Shown here piece by piece: positions 45,222 through 57,010 of a stretch of 64,000 nucleotides of DNA (the stretch's first letter is position 1; every line of letters starts with the position of its first letter). The stretch comes from Voacanga thouarsii (Eukaryota > Streptophyta > Magnoliopsida > Gentianales > Apocynaceae). The notes beneath the pieces were generated by a model, which saw only the letters and a program-made list of their open reading frames with translations, did not search any database and had not been told where the DNA came from. A program made the position numbers and the translations under genes. The stretch is taken from the NCBI GenBank assembly GCA_026120185.1, contig JANUWF010001813.1, forward strand, positions 682,001-746,000, written 5' to 3'.

Positions 45222-45455
45222 AGTAAAAGTGACAAGTTACATATGTTAGAATTTTGAGATAAATTTATCTTTTGTATTCATTTATTTTAGATGTATTCAA
45301 TTGAACATATGTATTTCATTTTATCTATTTCATAAAATCTTGAGCATTTTTGCTTATTTAGTAGATTTTTGTTCAAATTTTCACAATATTCCTTTTTTTT
45401 TTTAGATGGGACTACTCAAACATCAAAAACCAATGAACTTACTGATTTATACGAT

Positions 45456-45626
45456 TTATCATATATAGCTACACATATTTAGGAATTATAGCTGTAATTA
45501 TTTCCTGTAATTGTTTCTATATTTGTAATGTATAGTTGGCTTACCTTAAATAGGTCTAGGTATCTTGTATAAATACCTTGAGATATATGGAATAAACAAA
45601 AGAGTGTTTTTCACCCAATTATTAAT
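45456..45626 (+). repeat. 5' LTR of TR-GAG-like element
   Basis: 171 bp; includes a TATAAATA box (about 45574) and a polyadenylation-like GGAATAAACA (about 45589). Confidence 0.85.
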
Positions 45627-45689
45627 TTGGTATCAGATCCAAAGAAAAGACTTCCGCTACCTCCTTTTCCCAAACCCTAGCCGTCATTG

Positions 45690-45822
45690 TCTCTTCCAAA
45701 ACCAGCGCGGCACTGTGGTGACACTGTAGCGGCGGCGACACTGTAGCGCACTGTAGCGGCGGCACTGTAGCAACATTGTAGCGGCGACAATACTGTAGCG
45801 CGCGGGTACTGTAGTGAATCGC
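45690..45822 (+). repeat. CACTGTAGCGGCGG short-repeat leader
   Basis: Six or so irregular copies of (A)CACTGTAGCGGCG between primer-binding site and gag. Minus-strand open frames over it are composition artefacts. Confidence 0.75.
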
Positions 45823-45839
45823 GTTGGTTATCATCTATC

Positions 45840-46637
45840 ATGGCTACCAAAACTGACAATGAAGCGATCCCCGATAGCCAAAAACTCTCGACGGTGACCA
45901 TTCATAAAACCTCTTCTCCAATCCATATTAAATTGGATGGTACTAATTATCATGTTTGGTCAAAGATTTTAGAGATGCATATTGCTGGCAGAAAGAAGAA
46001 GGGTTATATTACTGGACGAAAGGCTGCACCTGCAGAAGATGATCTAGGTTATGATGAATGGGAAGCTGAAGATGCTCTTGTCAAGTCTTGGCTTATTAAT
46101 TCCATGACTGATAATCTGATGTCACACTTTGTTCAGTGTGGGACATCTAAAGAAGTTTGGGATGCGGTTAACAGGAGCTATCTTGATGTGTCTGACTCTT
46201 CCCAAGTCTATGAACTGATGAAGAGGTCATTCCAATTGCGCCAGCGTGGTCGACCTCTGCCGGAATATTACAACGAGTTAAATTCAATTTTCATGGAACT
46301 TAATTATTGTAGGCCCAATGACATGACATGTGCTGCTGATATCGAGAAACAAAGGAAGCGTATTGCAGAGGATCGCATCTATATGTTTCTTGCAGGTCTT
46401 GATCACTATTTGGATCAAGTTAGTAGTTGTGTTTTGGCTACTTCCCCTCTACCAAGCTTGGAAGAAGCCTACTCTTTAGTTCGTCATGAAGTGCAGAGAC
46501 AGGTCACTATGGGAATAGAAAATCATTCTGAAGCTTCAGCCCTAACGATTCAAAAGAGTACCTCTCAGTTGACTCCTTCTGTTCCTGTGAATTCTGTCGC
46601 TTCCAATTCTCGCTTCTGCACTCATTGCAATAGCTAA
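45840..46637 (+). CDS. gag: Intact copia Gag of TR-GAG-like element
   Basis: 265 residues, uninterrupted. N-terminal motif SPIHIKLDGTNYHVWSKILE (about residues 26-45) is the copia Gag start; the central region (SMTDNLMSHFVQCGTSKEVW, RSYLDVSDSSQVYELMKRS, LPEYYNELNSIFMELNYCRP) fits the UBN2/retrotran_gag family, and FLAGLDHYLDQV is the usual later block. It ends in FCTHCNS, the first two Cys of the zinc knuckle, where the internal deletion joins RNase H sequence and creates the stop. ATG 45840 is the first in the frame after the leader. It could form particles and be packaged in trans with helper Pol from an autonomous relative. Confidence 0.85.
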   Translation: MATKTDNEAIPDSQKLSTVTIHKTSSPIHIKLDGTNYHVWSKILEMHIAGRKKKGYITGRKAAPAEDDLGYDEWEAEDALVKSWLINSMTDNLMSHFVQCGTSKEVWDAVNRSYLDVSDSSQVYELMKRSFQLRQRGRPLPEYYNELNSIFMELNYCRPNDMTCAADIEKQRKRIAEDRIYMFLAGLDHYLDQVSSCVLATSPLPSLEEAYSLVRHEVQRQVTMGIENHSEASALTIQKSTSQLTPSVPVNSVASNSRFCTHCNS

Positions 46638-46972
46638 ATACAGGGCTCTTCATCATGCAACCACAGAGCTTGCTTGGTTAAAAATTCTCTTGATAGAACT
46701 CGGGTTTGGTCCAAAGAAACCTATGGTACTGTATTGTGATAACACAGCAGCTATTGAGATCGCTAACAATCCGAGTTCAACATGATCGAACTAAGCACAT
46801 TGAACTTGACGAGAATTATATCAAGGATAGTCCGGATTACGGTATGATAGAGGTTCAGTACATTAAGAGTGCGGAGCAACTGGTCGACATAATGACTTAT
46901 CTTGTTACTAGTGGACCATTTTATGCATCATTGTCCAAGTTGGGCATGTGTGATATCTATGCACCAACTTGA
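46632..46972 (+). pseudogene. RNase H C-terminal piece fused to gag by deletion
   Basis: KYRALHHATTELAWLKILL, then VLYCDNTAAIEIANN, a one-base shift, and DRTKHIELDENYI ... VDIMTYLVTSGPFYASLSKL. These are the last blocks of copia RNase H; the catalytic Asp-Glu part before them is gone. In the intact family this follows RT. Confidence 0.8.
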
Positions 46973-46981
46973 GGGGGAGAC

Positions 46982-47152
46982 TTAGCATATATAGCTGCAC
47001 ATATTTAGGAATTATAGCTGTAATTATTTCCTGTAATTGTTTCTATATTTGTAATGTATAGTTGGCTTACCTTAAATAGGTCTAGGTATCTTGTATAAAT
47101 ACCTTGAGATATATGGAATAAACACAAGAGTGTTTTTCAGCCAATTATTAAT
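46982..47152 (+). repeat. 3' LTR of TR-GAG-like element
   Basis: Matches 45456-45626 with about four substitutions. Confidence 0.85.
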
Positions 47153-47677
47153 TATATGTTTTCTTAGACTGGTAGTGTTGCTGAAATCTATGGGTTGTTT
47201 AGTCCAACAAGTTAAAGTTGTCCTTAACTAGTAGAAAATCCAATCCAGGTACCAGATTAATTAGCAAAAGCTTATCTGCTTCATAATTGGTATGGTGATC
47301 ATTTAATGCATCTAGATGCTTCTTTGTTACTTTAGTTGTTTTCCAAGCAACTGCACGTACTATTTATAGTGAAGGGGTGTTGAATTGTAGCTTATAAGTG
47401 AGAAACTATAGAGAAATTCATACTTTAAACTAAAACCAAATCTTCATAAATCTGTCCTAGTGATCATACTTGAAATGTTACAATTTCTCTAGTTGTATCA
47501 ATACAAACCTCTGTGATGAAAAATGTCAAATTTATGCCCTTCATATCAGAATCACAACATGGGTCCCACTTATATTCAAGATCAAACAAATCTGAGCCCT
47601 TCATATCAGAATCGTTACCATTCATAGCCACTAACTTATAATGCTCATCATACATATATAGTGAGCTACAATACAGC
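47153..47677. other. Non-coding CACTA interior
   Basis: No recognisable gene; the antisense open frame 47796-47464 has no family resemblance and includes a short internal repeat (CCCTTCATATCAGAATC twice). Confidence 0.5.
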
Positions 47678-49735
47678 TTATTCTTCTGCTGCTCCAATTT
47701 ACTATATGCCCCTATTAGCATCTCTATACATATATGCATATACGCTAACAAAGCTAGAGGTTTCTTCAGAGAACTCTTCTTTAGCATTGAGTACATTTGA
47801 GATTTTGAGTGATGAGAGCCCTAATGGAGTAGCTATTTTAACTTTCTTGCATTTCTAGGATTCTTTTCTTATCAACTTCTAATCGTTTAGAGTAACATAA
47901 TCAATATTAAAAGCTTGCAACTCAATCTAAAAATTAGATGAGACATAGTTAAAGGAAGAAAATAGTGTGATTTTGATAATACTATGAACAGCAGTTGAAA
48001 GTAGAAAGTAGAGCATTGACTAAGAATTACTGCTAGGTTCCCTATAACATTTCTATTTTGAACTTTATAAAGTCTAAACATCTTCTTTTTGGAAAATAGA
48101 AATAATATTAACAATTACTTGAATAATAATTATTATGAAGGCATCCACTATAAAGAGATGCGTGTCTAATAGTATATAAGTTAAAAATTGCATCTTGAAA
48201 ATATTCTTTCTACTTCAAGGATAAGAACAAGTATAATGAAAGATTTAGGTCTTGCATTGGTTTTTCATGAAGACAGCTAAAACAGGAACTTGGTAAATAG
48301 AAAATGTCTTCATAATCTAAATGTAGAGTATTCAAAGGAAAACTAGTTATCCCTTCACAAACCATGGATGCAAGATTGTGCTTTGATAAACTAGATCTGG
48401 ATTTTCAAATTGTACCTTATTCTTCTGCTGCTCCAATTTGCTATATGCCCCTATCAGCATCTACATACATGTATGCATATACACTGCCAAAGCCAGAGTT
48501 TATTCAGAGAACTTTTCTTCAATATTGATTACATTTGAGATTTTGAGTGATGAGAACCCTAATGGATGCCATGTAATGTGATCATTTGGGAAAGGGGAAC
48601 TATGGAGGGTTTTGATGTTAAGTTGGCAGTTCTATAACGAATCTTTTGTTTATTAGATTTTAAGAATTAGATTACAAATGACCAATGACAAGAGTATCTG
48701 TTTTAACTTTCTTTCATTTCTAGGATTCTTTTCTTATCGACTTTTGATCTTTTTAAGTAAAATAATCAATCTCAAAAGCTTGCAACTCAATCTAAAAATT
48801 AGATAAGACATAGTTAAAGGAAGAAAATAGTGTGATTTTGATAATACTATGAACAGCAGTTGAAAGTAGAAAGTAGAGCATTGACTAAGAATTACTGCTA
48901 GGTTCCCTATAACATTTCTATTTTGAACTTTATAAAGTCTAAACATCTTCTTTTTGGAAAATAGAAATAATATTAACAATTACTTGAATAATAATTATGA
49001 TGAAGGCATCCACTATAAAGAGATGCGTGTCTAATAGTATATAAGTTAAAAATTGCATCTTGAAAATATTCTTTCTACCTCAAGGATAAGAACAAGTATA
49101 ATGAAAGATTTAGGTCTTGCATTGGTTTTTCATGAAGACAGCTAAAACAGGAACTTGGTAAATAGAAAATGTCTTCATAATCTAAATGTAGAGTATTCAT
49201 AGGAAAACTAGTTATCCCTTCACAAACCATGGATGCAAGATTGTGCTTTGATAAACTAGATCTGGATTTTCAAATTGTACCTTATTCTTCTGCTGCTCCA
49301 ATTTGCTATATGCCCCTATCAGCATCTACATACATGTATGCATATACACTGCCAAAGCCAGAGTTTATTCAGAGAATTTTTCTTCAATATTGATTACATT
49401 TGAGATTTTGAGTGATGAGAACCCTAATGGATGCCATGTAATGTGATCATTTGGGAAAGGGGAACTATGGAGGGTTTTGATGTTAAGTTGGCAGTTCTAT
49501 AACGAATCTTTTGTTTATTAGATTTTAAGAATTAGATTACAAATGACCAATGACAAGAGTATCAGTTTTAACTTTCTTTCATTTCTAGGATTCTTTTCTT
49601 ATCGACTTTTGATCTTTTTGAGTAAAATAATCAATCTCAAAAGCTTGCAACTCAATCTAAAAATTAGATAAGACATAGTTAAAGGAAGAAAATTGTGTGA
49701 TTTTGATGATACTATGAACAACAGTTGAAAGCAGA
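47678..49735 (+). repeat. 0.86-kb tandem triplication
   Basis: Units begin at CTTATTCTTCTGCTGCTCC: 47678-48416 (739 bp, lacks about 124 bp present in the others), 48417-49279 (863 bp) and 49280 to about 49735 (truncated). Units 2 and 3 are almost identical by eye, unit 1 slightly more different. Non-coding; identical antisense open frames in the copies (48114-47887, 48979-48734) are by-products. Lies upstream of the Transposase_24 gene, in what would be its 5' region or intron. Confidence 0.9.
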
Positions 49736-49749
49736 TGGCACAAACACAC

Positions 49750-49752
<3 letters not shown>

Positions 49753-49820
<68 letters not shown>
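49753..49820 (+). repeat. (CT)n microsatellite
   Basis: 34 uninterrupted CT units just after the broken third copy of the triplication. Confidence 0.98.
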
Positions 49821-49826
<6 letters not shown>

Positions 49827-49946
49827 AATAGTATTCTTGAGCCATTTATGTTATTCTCTTTTTATTCATTATTTTTTGTATTTATCTTTCAAATATTCTT
49901 ATTTTATAAATAGTAGATGTAATTGCAATCTATGCATTGTTTTCAG

Positions 49947-51060
49947 ATGGCACCTGGTAAGAAAGGAATGCAAAAATAAGGGAGATAGTGAGGGCGATAT
50001 GGAGGTCAATCAAACAACGAATCCGAAGGTCATCCATTGAATTCACCCCGAATAGAGAATCAAAATTCTCCAAATACTAGCCAGGGAGCAGTGGATAATT
50101 TCCATACTCCATCACGTATGTTGCTTGCTCCTATTGATGTTCAGAGTAGTAGACATCCTACAAAAAGTGTCTAGCCAGGGATTCGTACTTAGCAAGCCGA
50201 GTCAATTATGCATAATGAGCAAGTTGTGCCCATCACTCCTAATAACCAAGTTAAGTCTACTCCGACTCAAGAGAATGTGTAACTATCTACCTTATCTTCA
50301 AGTATCAATACGCCAACACAGGGCAAGCTAAAATGTTGGATTGACAGAGATGAGTAAGTGATTTGCAAATTTTTGAAAATATGAAATTTAATATTTGTTC
50401 TAAAAGTATCAAACAAAATATTTAAATATTTATATTTTATTGTAGGATTCTATAACACGCCAAGCTGTTCAAAAAGCCAGTGTGATCTATTCATCCAACT
50501 ATAGAATCTATGTTTTCAGAACTATACCCTACTAGGAAAAAGGTCTCACCTGCCACAAGGGACTTATGGTACACTGAGTGGGCAGTAAGTATTAATTTTC
50601 TTTGTCCAATTACAACTATAGGTTGTATTTTATGCTTATTATACTAATTTAGTAATATTTATTGGCAAATTGCAAAAAGAGTACGAATGGAACAGTAAAT
50701 ATGATCTGATTATAAGGGCAAAATGGGAAAAGAAAGCTAATAATAGTTATAGGTACTTGATGGAAGAAGTACGAAATGGCCATATTTCTTATGAATTCAT
50801 GAAAGAGAAGCACTATAATGAGCTCCGGGCATATAAGGAGTGATGCTTTCAAGAAAATTTCAAGAACAATGTCAGCAAACAAGAAGAGTGTTTTATGGAC
50901 CTTAAATCATTCAGGAGGGTCTATCCTAGTAACTAGACATAAGAGAAAGCTTGTATTATACATAGATTTTTTTCTAATTTATCATTTGAAATATATTTGT
51001 GATCATTGTTCTTATATATAATACGTTATAACTTTCATTTTATGATGATTTCGGAGGAGG
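49947..51060 (+). pseudogene. CACTA Transposase_24-type gene, 5' exons
   Basis: Exon pieces separated by AT-rich introns: about 49947-50354 (low-complexity N-terminus, PITPNNQVKSTPTQENV), about 50443-50585 (TIESMFSELYPTRKKVSPAT, then RDLWYTEWA before GTAAGT), about 50680-50842 (YEWNSKYDLIIRAKWEKKAN, RYLMEEVRNGHISYEFM, ELRAYKE) and about 50839-50956 (AFKKISRTMSANKKS, HSGGSILVTRHKRKL). These are the blocks of the plant Ptta/En/Spm Transposase_24 family, the second CACTA gene, thought to help transposition and to bind the element ends. Stops at 49977 and 50173 and a shift near 50842 show decay. The gene continues at 61705 past the copia insertion. Confidence 0.72.
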
Positions 51061-51088
51061 AGAAATATCATAGAAAATATTCACAGAT

Positions 51089-51093
51089 GGACA
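51089..51093 (+). repeat. Target site duplication GGACA, left copy
   Basis: Identical to 61705-61709. Confidence 0.93.
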
Positions 51094-52798
51094 TGTTGGA
51101 TATCTCAGGCTCGTATCGTATACAGCGCAGCGAAAAATAAAATGAGATACTGTCCCAGGACCCATCTATGTGTGAAAAACTATACATAAAGTAAGTAAAG
51201 GTAACAACTTTTACCTTTGGGTGATCATCCGAAGAACAAAATTTTTCTTCTTCAAGTCAAGGTGCGATCCAGCAATCCTCATGATCAACCTCCACGTGAG
51301 TTGAACGTCTAACCACTATAATTACAGTGTGTGATTATCTCTAACAGTAATCCACATGAAGGATACACTCAAGCACCAAAATTTCCTGTGCTAGCAGAAA
51401 CAATAATAGCGGCTAGGGTTCTCTTGTTTTCAGTAAAACGAGAGGGAGAGAGAAGAAGAGGAAAACGTGTGACTTGGCTGGGGATTTCGTGTGTTATATC
51501 TACTATATATCACACAAAATATCCTTTCCAAAACTGAGAATTCTAATCCTATTAGAATTTCCTAATTGTAATTTGAAACATCAAGTTCTCACAATTACAA
51601 CTTGGGCCCCAAATTATAACTAATTATAATTTATCCACAACAACTTCTCTTTCTCTCAATTAACCCCACTATGTTATCAAATAACATCTTAAGTATATAA
51701 TCCTCCATTGTGTGTAACCTATTAGGTTTCCCAATCAATTGGTAGAGAACATGAATTAATCCAAACGTCTTTGAGATTAATAATCCATAATTAATTAGAA
51801 TTAATCCTATTAATTCTAATCAGGATTGGTTTATTAATTCATCAATTAATAAACCCATATTTCCATATCATGAGCGGTATCTAGCAACATATCATGACCA
51901 CCCAAGAGTCCAGGAAGTCAAGTGGCTTGACATGAACCCTTCAATAACAAACTTCAGTGCAATTAACTCTTTTCACCATACAATATATCATTCGGTTTGG
52001 AGTACGAAATTAGTGCCAACTCCCTCCAGAAATAATTCTGGCCCGAATACAATAGTACTTGTACCAGGAATCCACTACTCTAGATGTGTATCAATTAGAA
52101 CTATTTCAATACACAATTGTCTTGGCCAAGGACTTTCGAGTAGTAATTCCTACAAGTGGCCGTGAGATGTTCGCCTCTACTATTAAGAGTGGTGAATCCT
52201 TTATTGATCATCTCAACTACTTTCGTTTACCTCACAATGTACCCAATATCCATCCCATAGGTGGCCCTCGACCGAGCTTCGGAGATTGGAATCAAAGTAC
52301 AAGGCTCAGCAAACAAAGTACCTTGGAGATCTTAAGTCTAAAGATACTTACACGTTTGCTATATTGAGATTATATCACTGGCACTAAATAGTTATCTGTG
52401 TGATTATCTCAAAGCTAGGTCATCCAATGAACTTGTTCCATTAACAAGCATCCATGTGTTAACTTTGAGTATCTCAATACTCACAGTTATGAGAACCATC
52501 GCCTGATCAAATCAGGAAGTCTAACACATGCTAGTCTTAACGTATTAATAATGTCCTGTCTCATTAATACTATGACTAGGGACTATTTAAGTACCAACAC
52601 CATCCAGTGTAGTAGGAATCTCATATCATGATCTCTATCATGATTTTCTTATCATAATGTTGTACTAGGGACTTTATCAAACAGTTATATTACTTAAAGT
52701 AAACAAAAGAAACTGTAAGATAAATAATACCTTTTATTAAAAGAAAATGTGTCATATATAATGTACAAGTGATTGCCTCTAGGGCAAAACACTAACAA
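51094..52798 (-). repeat. 3' LTR of minus-strand copia element
   Basis: 1705 bp, begins TGTTGGATATCTC and ends ACTAACA in plus orientation. Confidence 0.93.
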
Positions 52799-52799
52799 A

Positions 52800-53380
52800 C
52801 TCTCAGTTGCACTAGAGCCAATCATTCATGTATCTTATACCAAATGACTCAACATGATAATCATGTTTCTTTTGGGATAGTGTCTTGGTAAGCGGGTCAG
52901 CTATGTTCTCATTCGTGGGAACTCTCTCTATCTTTACATCATTCCTATCTATGATCTCCCGAATCAGATGATAGCGTCGTAGTACGTGTTTGGATCATTG
53001 GTGAGACCGCAGCTCCTTTTCTTGTGCAATGGCTCCATTGTTGTCACAATACAAAGTTATTAGACCAAAAACACTAGGAACCACACCCAGTTCCATCACG
53101 AACTTCTTGATCCAAACAGCCTCTTTAGCTTCTTCAGAAGCAGCTATGTACTCAACTTCTATTATAGAGTCGGCAATAGTCTCTTGTTTGGAACTTTTCC
53201 AACTTATTGCCCCTCCACATAACGTAAACATGTAGCTGGATTGTAATTTAAAATCATCTTTGTCAGATTGAAAACTAGCATCAGTATACCCGTTTATTTT
53301 CAAATCACCTTCTCCATATGCTAAGAACATATCCTTAGTCCTTCGTAAGTACTTAAGGATGTTCTTTACAGCCGCCTAAT
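52800..53380 (-). pseudogene. Minus-strand copia RNase H
   Basis: YTDASFQSDKDDFKLQSSYM, EVEYIAASEEAKEAVWIKKF (Glu of the active site present) and LYCDNNGAIAQ in the open frame 53330-52995. The end of the domain lies in stop-containing sequence to 52800, next to a weak purine tract (ACTGAGAG) before the LTR. Confidence 0.87.
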
Positions 53381-54044
53381 GACCCTCACCAGGGTCGAAT
53401 TGGTATCTGTTCGTCAAACTGAGAGCACAAGATACATCGGACCTAGTACATATCATAGCATACATGATAGATCCAACTGCCGAGACATATAGAATCTTAC
53501 TCATGTGATCCCTTTCAACTTGTGTCTTGGGAGACATCGACTTTGAAAGGCTTACACCATGTGACATGGGTAAGAATCCCTTTTTGGATTAATCCATGCT
53601 AAACCTCTTTCACACTTCATCTATATATGTAGACTGTGAAAAACCAAGCAACCTTTTGGATCTATCTCTATAGATCCTTATTCCGAGAATATAGGTTACT
53701 TCTCCAAGGTCTTTCATGGAGAATTGTTTGGGCAACTAAACTTTAACCGTTTGCAGGACAGGTATATCGTTTCCTATTTGCAATATGTCATCTACATAAA
53801 GCAGTAAGAAAACGATTGCATTCCCACTAACCTTCTTGTATACACAAGGCTCATCCATGTTTTGAATGAAACCAAACTCTTTGATTATTTCATCAAAATG
53901 GATGTTCCAACTCCTAGAAACTTGCTTAAGTCTATAAATAGACCTTTGCAGCTTACACACTTTTATGCTATCACTGGATGTGAAACTTTCAGGTTGTGTC
54001 ATATACACTTCCTCAATCAGATTTCCATTTAGGAAAGTTGTTTA
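53376..54044 (-). pseudogene. Minus-strand copia RT, second part
   Basis: Continues RT after the solo LTR: TTFLNGN, then VYMTQPESFTSSDSIKVCKL and the catalytic YVDDILQIGND in the frame 54008-53736. After a shift, 53567-53376 encodes the connection (ILYVSAVGSIMYAMICTRSD). Stops near 53735 and 53590. Confidence 0.87.
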
Positions 54045-55485
54045 TGTTAGCATTCGTGGACTCCTAAACGCGGAAAACATCCACGAATCCCTCCCGAGGA
54101 CCCAAGTAAACGATTAAGATGATCTAAGGTTTAAGAATTACCTCTGGTTGCTGTAATCGAAATCCTTTGATTCTGGTTGCGCTGTTGTACGTTCAACCCG
54201 AACAATCACCAAACGCTGCAGTATGCGAACGTCCTCTATCGGATACACACCGCGAACTCACTCGATACCCGGGGAGTGCTAGCGCCTAGGGTTTGAGAGG
54301 GTTTTTTTCTTTTCTGGTAGAGAATGGCACGAATGTTCTCAACCGAAAAATTGGACTTTTAAAAAGACGGCTAGGGTTTTCTTAAAAAACCCCCGAACCT
54401 CTTAGAGTCCAACCCTAATAATATCTTATCATATTCTAATTTAAATTCAAATTAAATTAAAACTGATATGATAAGATTCTGCCATTATCTCGGTAATTTA
54501 ACTAATTAATTTACCGAGTCAGATTCTTATAATCTAGATATCATCCAGATTCATCGAACCTGGTCACCAGAAAAATAACCTAACAAGTTCGCTTATTGTG
54601 TGACCCTATAGGTTCATTTAACACTGGCAGTGTGCCTAAATCATATTTAAATGGCCCACGAGTTATAAGCGGTTTCTAGCAAAACATTATAACTATCCAG
54701 GTTAAATGAAGATCGGTGATCTCTTTGAACCAAACCACAATTTTATATTTAGTCCTTTTGTCACACGATATCCAGATAAAGCATAAGGCACGGAGCATGT
54801 CATCCTTATTAAGCTTAATCAATTATTTCTTGATTTCATAGTAGACTGTTCAAACAAATGATATCAATATCTTAGATTGATATATTTGAGCACGGCCATG
54901 CATTTTTAACAGTCTAACTTATCAAGGGGCCCATGGATATCTCTCCCATAACTGAGAGGGACAAATCCCTTCACAATCAATCATATTCCTCTCCTTGATT
55001 TATTCTATATCCAACAGTAGTCTAATTTATTACCTGGTTAAAGACAACTTTAGACAATGTCAAAATATAGAATTTATCAAGTAGGAAACTATGATGAATT
55101 TAGGTCGAAGGACTTTCAATATTATTGTGGCTAGAAAGTACTTATGACATATTCCATGAAGTACTCTCACAGTGGGTCATGTATGTTCTCTAACATTTAT
55201 TTATGTCTTGATTCGATATCACAAATATCCATGGCCAGTAAAACATAGCCATCAAGTCACAAACATACTAATCTTAATTTATTATTATTCCAATAATAAT
55301 AATCGATCAGGGACAGTTTTAGAATAGTCATTGTATTCATTGTAGGGTTTTACTATCAAGTCACGTACTTGATGACCAACAAAACAAAACTCACTATCCA
55401 TGGAAAGGAAAGCCTCATATTATTATATAAAACATAATGATAATTGTATAAGTACAAATTGACTCTAGGGCATATCCCCAACAGT
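54045..55485 (-). repeat. Solo LTR inserted in the copia RT
   Basis: 1441 bp. On the minus strand begins TGTTGGGGATATGCCC and ends GCTAACA. Flanks GTTTA (54040-54044) and GTTTT (55486-55490), a 5-bp duplication with one change. Its position splits RT between MDVKT and the following FLNG block. Near its 3' end (minus) there is a donor-like CAGAG|GTAATT but no ATG frame like that of the first copia family. Confidence 0.85.
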
Positions 55486-55490
55486 TTTCA

Positions 55491-56151
55491 CATCCATCTG
55501 CCAAATCTCATAATCATAATGAGCAGCAATGGCTAGGAGTATCCTGATAGATTACAACATGGCTATTGGCGAGAAGGTTTCATCATAGTCAATACCATGT
55601 TGTTGACGATAACCTTTCACCACTAGTCGTGCTTTATAGGTAACTAAGTTACCATCCATGTCAGTTTTCTTCTTGAAAACCCACTTGCACCCAATAGGTT
55701 TAATTCCTTTGGGTGGATCAACCAAAGTCCATACTTGGTTGTCGTACATGGAATTCATCTCTGACTTCATGGCCTCAAGCCATTTACCAGATTCTAAACT
55801 ATACAAAACATCCTTGTAAGTAGTAAGCTCATCTCCATCTATGAGCAATACGTCATTGTGGTCACTAATAAGAAATCCATATCTCTCAGGTACCACACAT
55901 ATCCTACTAGATCTATGAGGTTCTTGTGTATTAGAAGGTTCATCTATTCTTTCAATATATGTGGGTCTAGATGGTTGATCCTCATTTGTTTGATCTTTAT
56001 GAACTTCACTAAGTTCAATCTTACTCCCACTGTCCCCTTTGAACATGGGCTCCTTCTCTAAGAAGACGGCATGCTTCGAAATAAACAATTTGTTTTCGGA
56101 GGGTAGATAGAAATAATATCCGAAAGATTTTTTCAGATATCCTACAAACAA
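55491..56151 (-). pseudogene. Minus-strand copia RT, first part
   Basis: Open frame 56151-55552 runs from the integrase tail (MFVGYLKKSFGYYFYLPSEN) through the linker (RSSRICVVPERYGF) to RT blocks KWLEAMKSEMNSMYDNQVWT, GCKWVFKKKTDMDGN and KARLVVKGYRQQHGIDYDE. After a stop the frame goes on with IRILLAIAAHYDYEIWQMDV up to the solo LTR at 55485. Confidence 0.9.
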
Positions 56152-57000
56152 ACACTTGTTAGGCTTACTATCAAGTTTGTCTGATTGTAGCCTTTTAACA
56201 AGGGCAGGACAACCTCATACTCGCAAGTGAGATAACTTTGGTCTCTTACCAAAGAACATCTCAAATGGGATAGTATCAACTGATTTTGTTGAAAATCTGT
56301 TCAGTATATAGATAGAAGTCTCTAGTGTATGCCCCCAAAACGATTTTGGTAGGTCTGCAGAAGCCATCATGATCTGTACCATATCTAGAAGGGTTCAATT
56401 CCTTCTCTCAGATACACCGTTATGTTAAGGTGTATGTGATGAAGTCCATTAAGATAATATCCTATTATCTCTAAGATAACTCAGAAACTCTTAGCTCAAG
56501 TATTCTTCTCCTTGATCAGATCTTAGAATCTTAATACTTTTGCCAAGTTGTTTCTCTATTTCATTCTTGAAATCTTTAAACCTTTCAAAGGCCTCAGATT
56601 TGTATTTCATTAAATACAAATGACCGTATCGTGAAAAGTCATCGATAAAGGTTATGAATTAGTTGTAACCTCCTCTTGCTTATATTGACACTGGGCCACA
56701 AACATCAAAATGTATAAGTTCTAACAACTCCTTAGCCCGTTCTCCTTTTCCTGGAAAAGGAGTTTTAGTCATTTTACCTAGTAAACAAGATTCACATGTG
56801 CCATATGATTCATAAACAAATGACCCTAAGTCACCAAGCTTGTGTAACTTAGAAATACGATTTTCGTTTACATGGCCCAAACGACAATGTCATAAGTAAG
56901 AGATGTTAGAGTTATCCATTTTAGGTTTCTTATTATTTATATTGAGAATTGGATTATCCAAGTCTAGAACATATAAACCATTAACCAAAGTTGCTGAACC
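56152..57000 (-). pseudogene. Minus-strand copia integrase
   Basis: GAG-pre-integrase piece in 56880-56680 (MGHVNENRISKLHKLGDLG, CESCLLGKM) followed by the first catalytic region (ELIHFDVCGP, Asp present). Further on, stop-containing sequence retains SDQGEEY and HNGVSERRN (Glu). Together these are the three acidic residues of the integrase core. Frame broken several times. Confidence 0.85.
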
Positions 57001-57010
57001 ATAGTGAATA

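Larger units (their letters stand above)
45456..47152 (+). mobile_element. TR-GAG-like non-autonomous copia element
   Basis: 1.7 kb: two 171-bp LTRs (45456-45626, 46982-47152) with about four differences by eye, a primer-binding site TTGGTATCAGATCC (45627-45640), a GC-rich leader, an intact gag frame, then a direct junction to the last part of RNase H and a purine tract GAGGGGGAGA (46971-46980). Protease, integrase and RT are missing. Target duplication not resolved; the LTR termini are not canonical TG...CA. Sits in the CACTA element. Confidence 0.85.

Noticed and set aside
45622..45901. Minus-strand frames over the GC-rich leader of the mini-copia
   Set aside because: Composition artefacts of the CACTGTAGCGGCG repeat, antisense to the leader.
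47887..48979. Identical antisense open frames MLILFLFSKKKMF...
   Set aside because: Duplicated by the tandem triplication; AT-rich chance frames.
49599..49913. Open frames rich in Arg-Glu or Ser-Leu
   Set aside because: They are translations of the (CT)34 microsatellite.
51932..52367. Open frames conserved at 51932-52367 and 60839-61274
   Set aside because: They recur only because both lie in the LTR pair of one element; no ATG context, splice or domain support.
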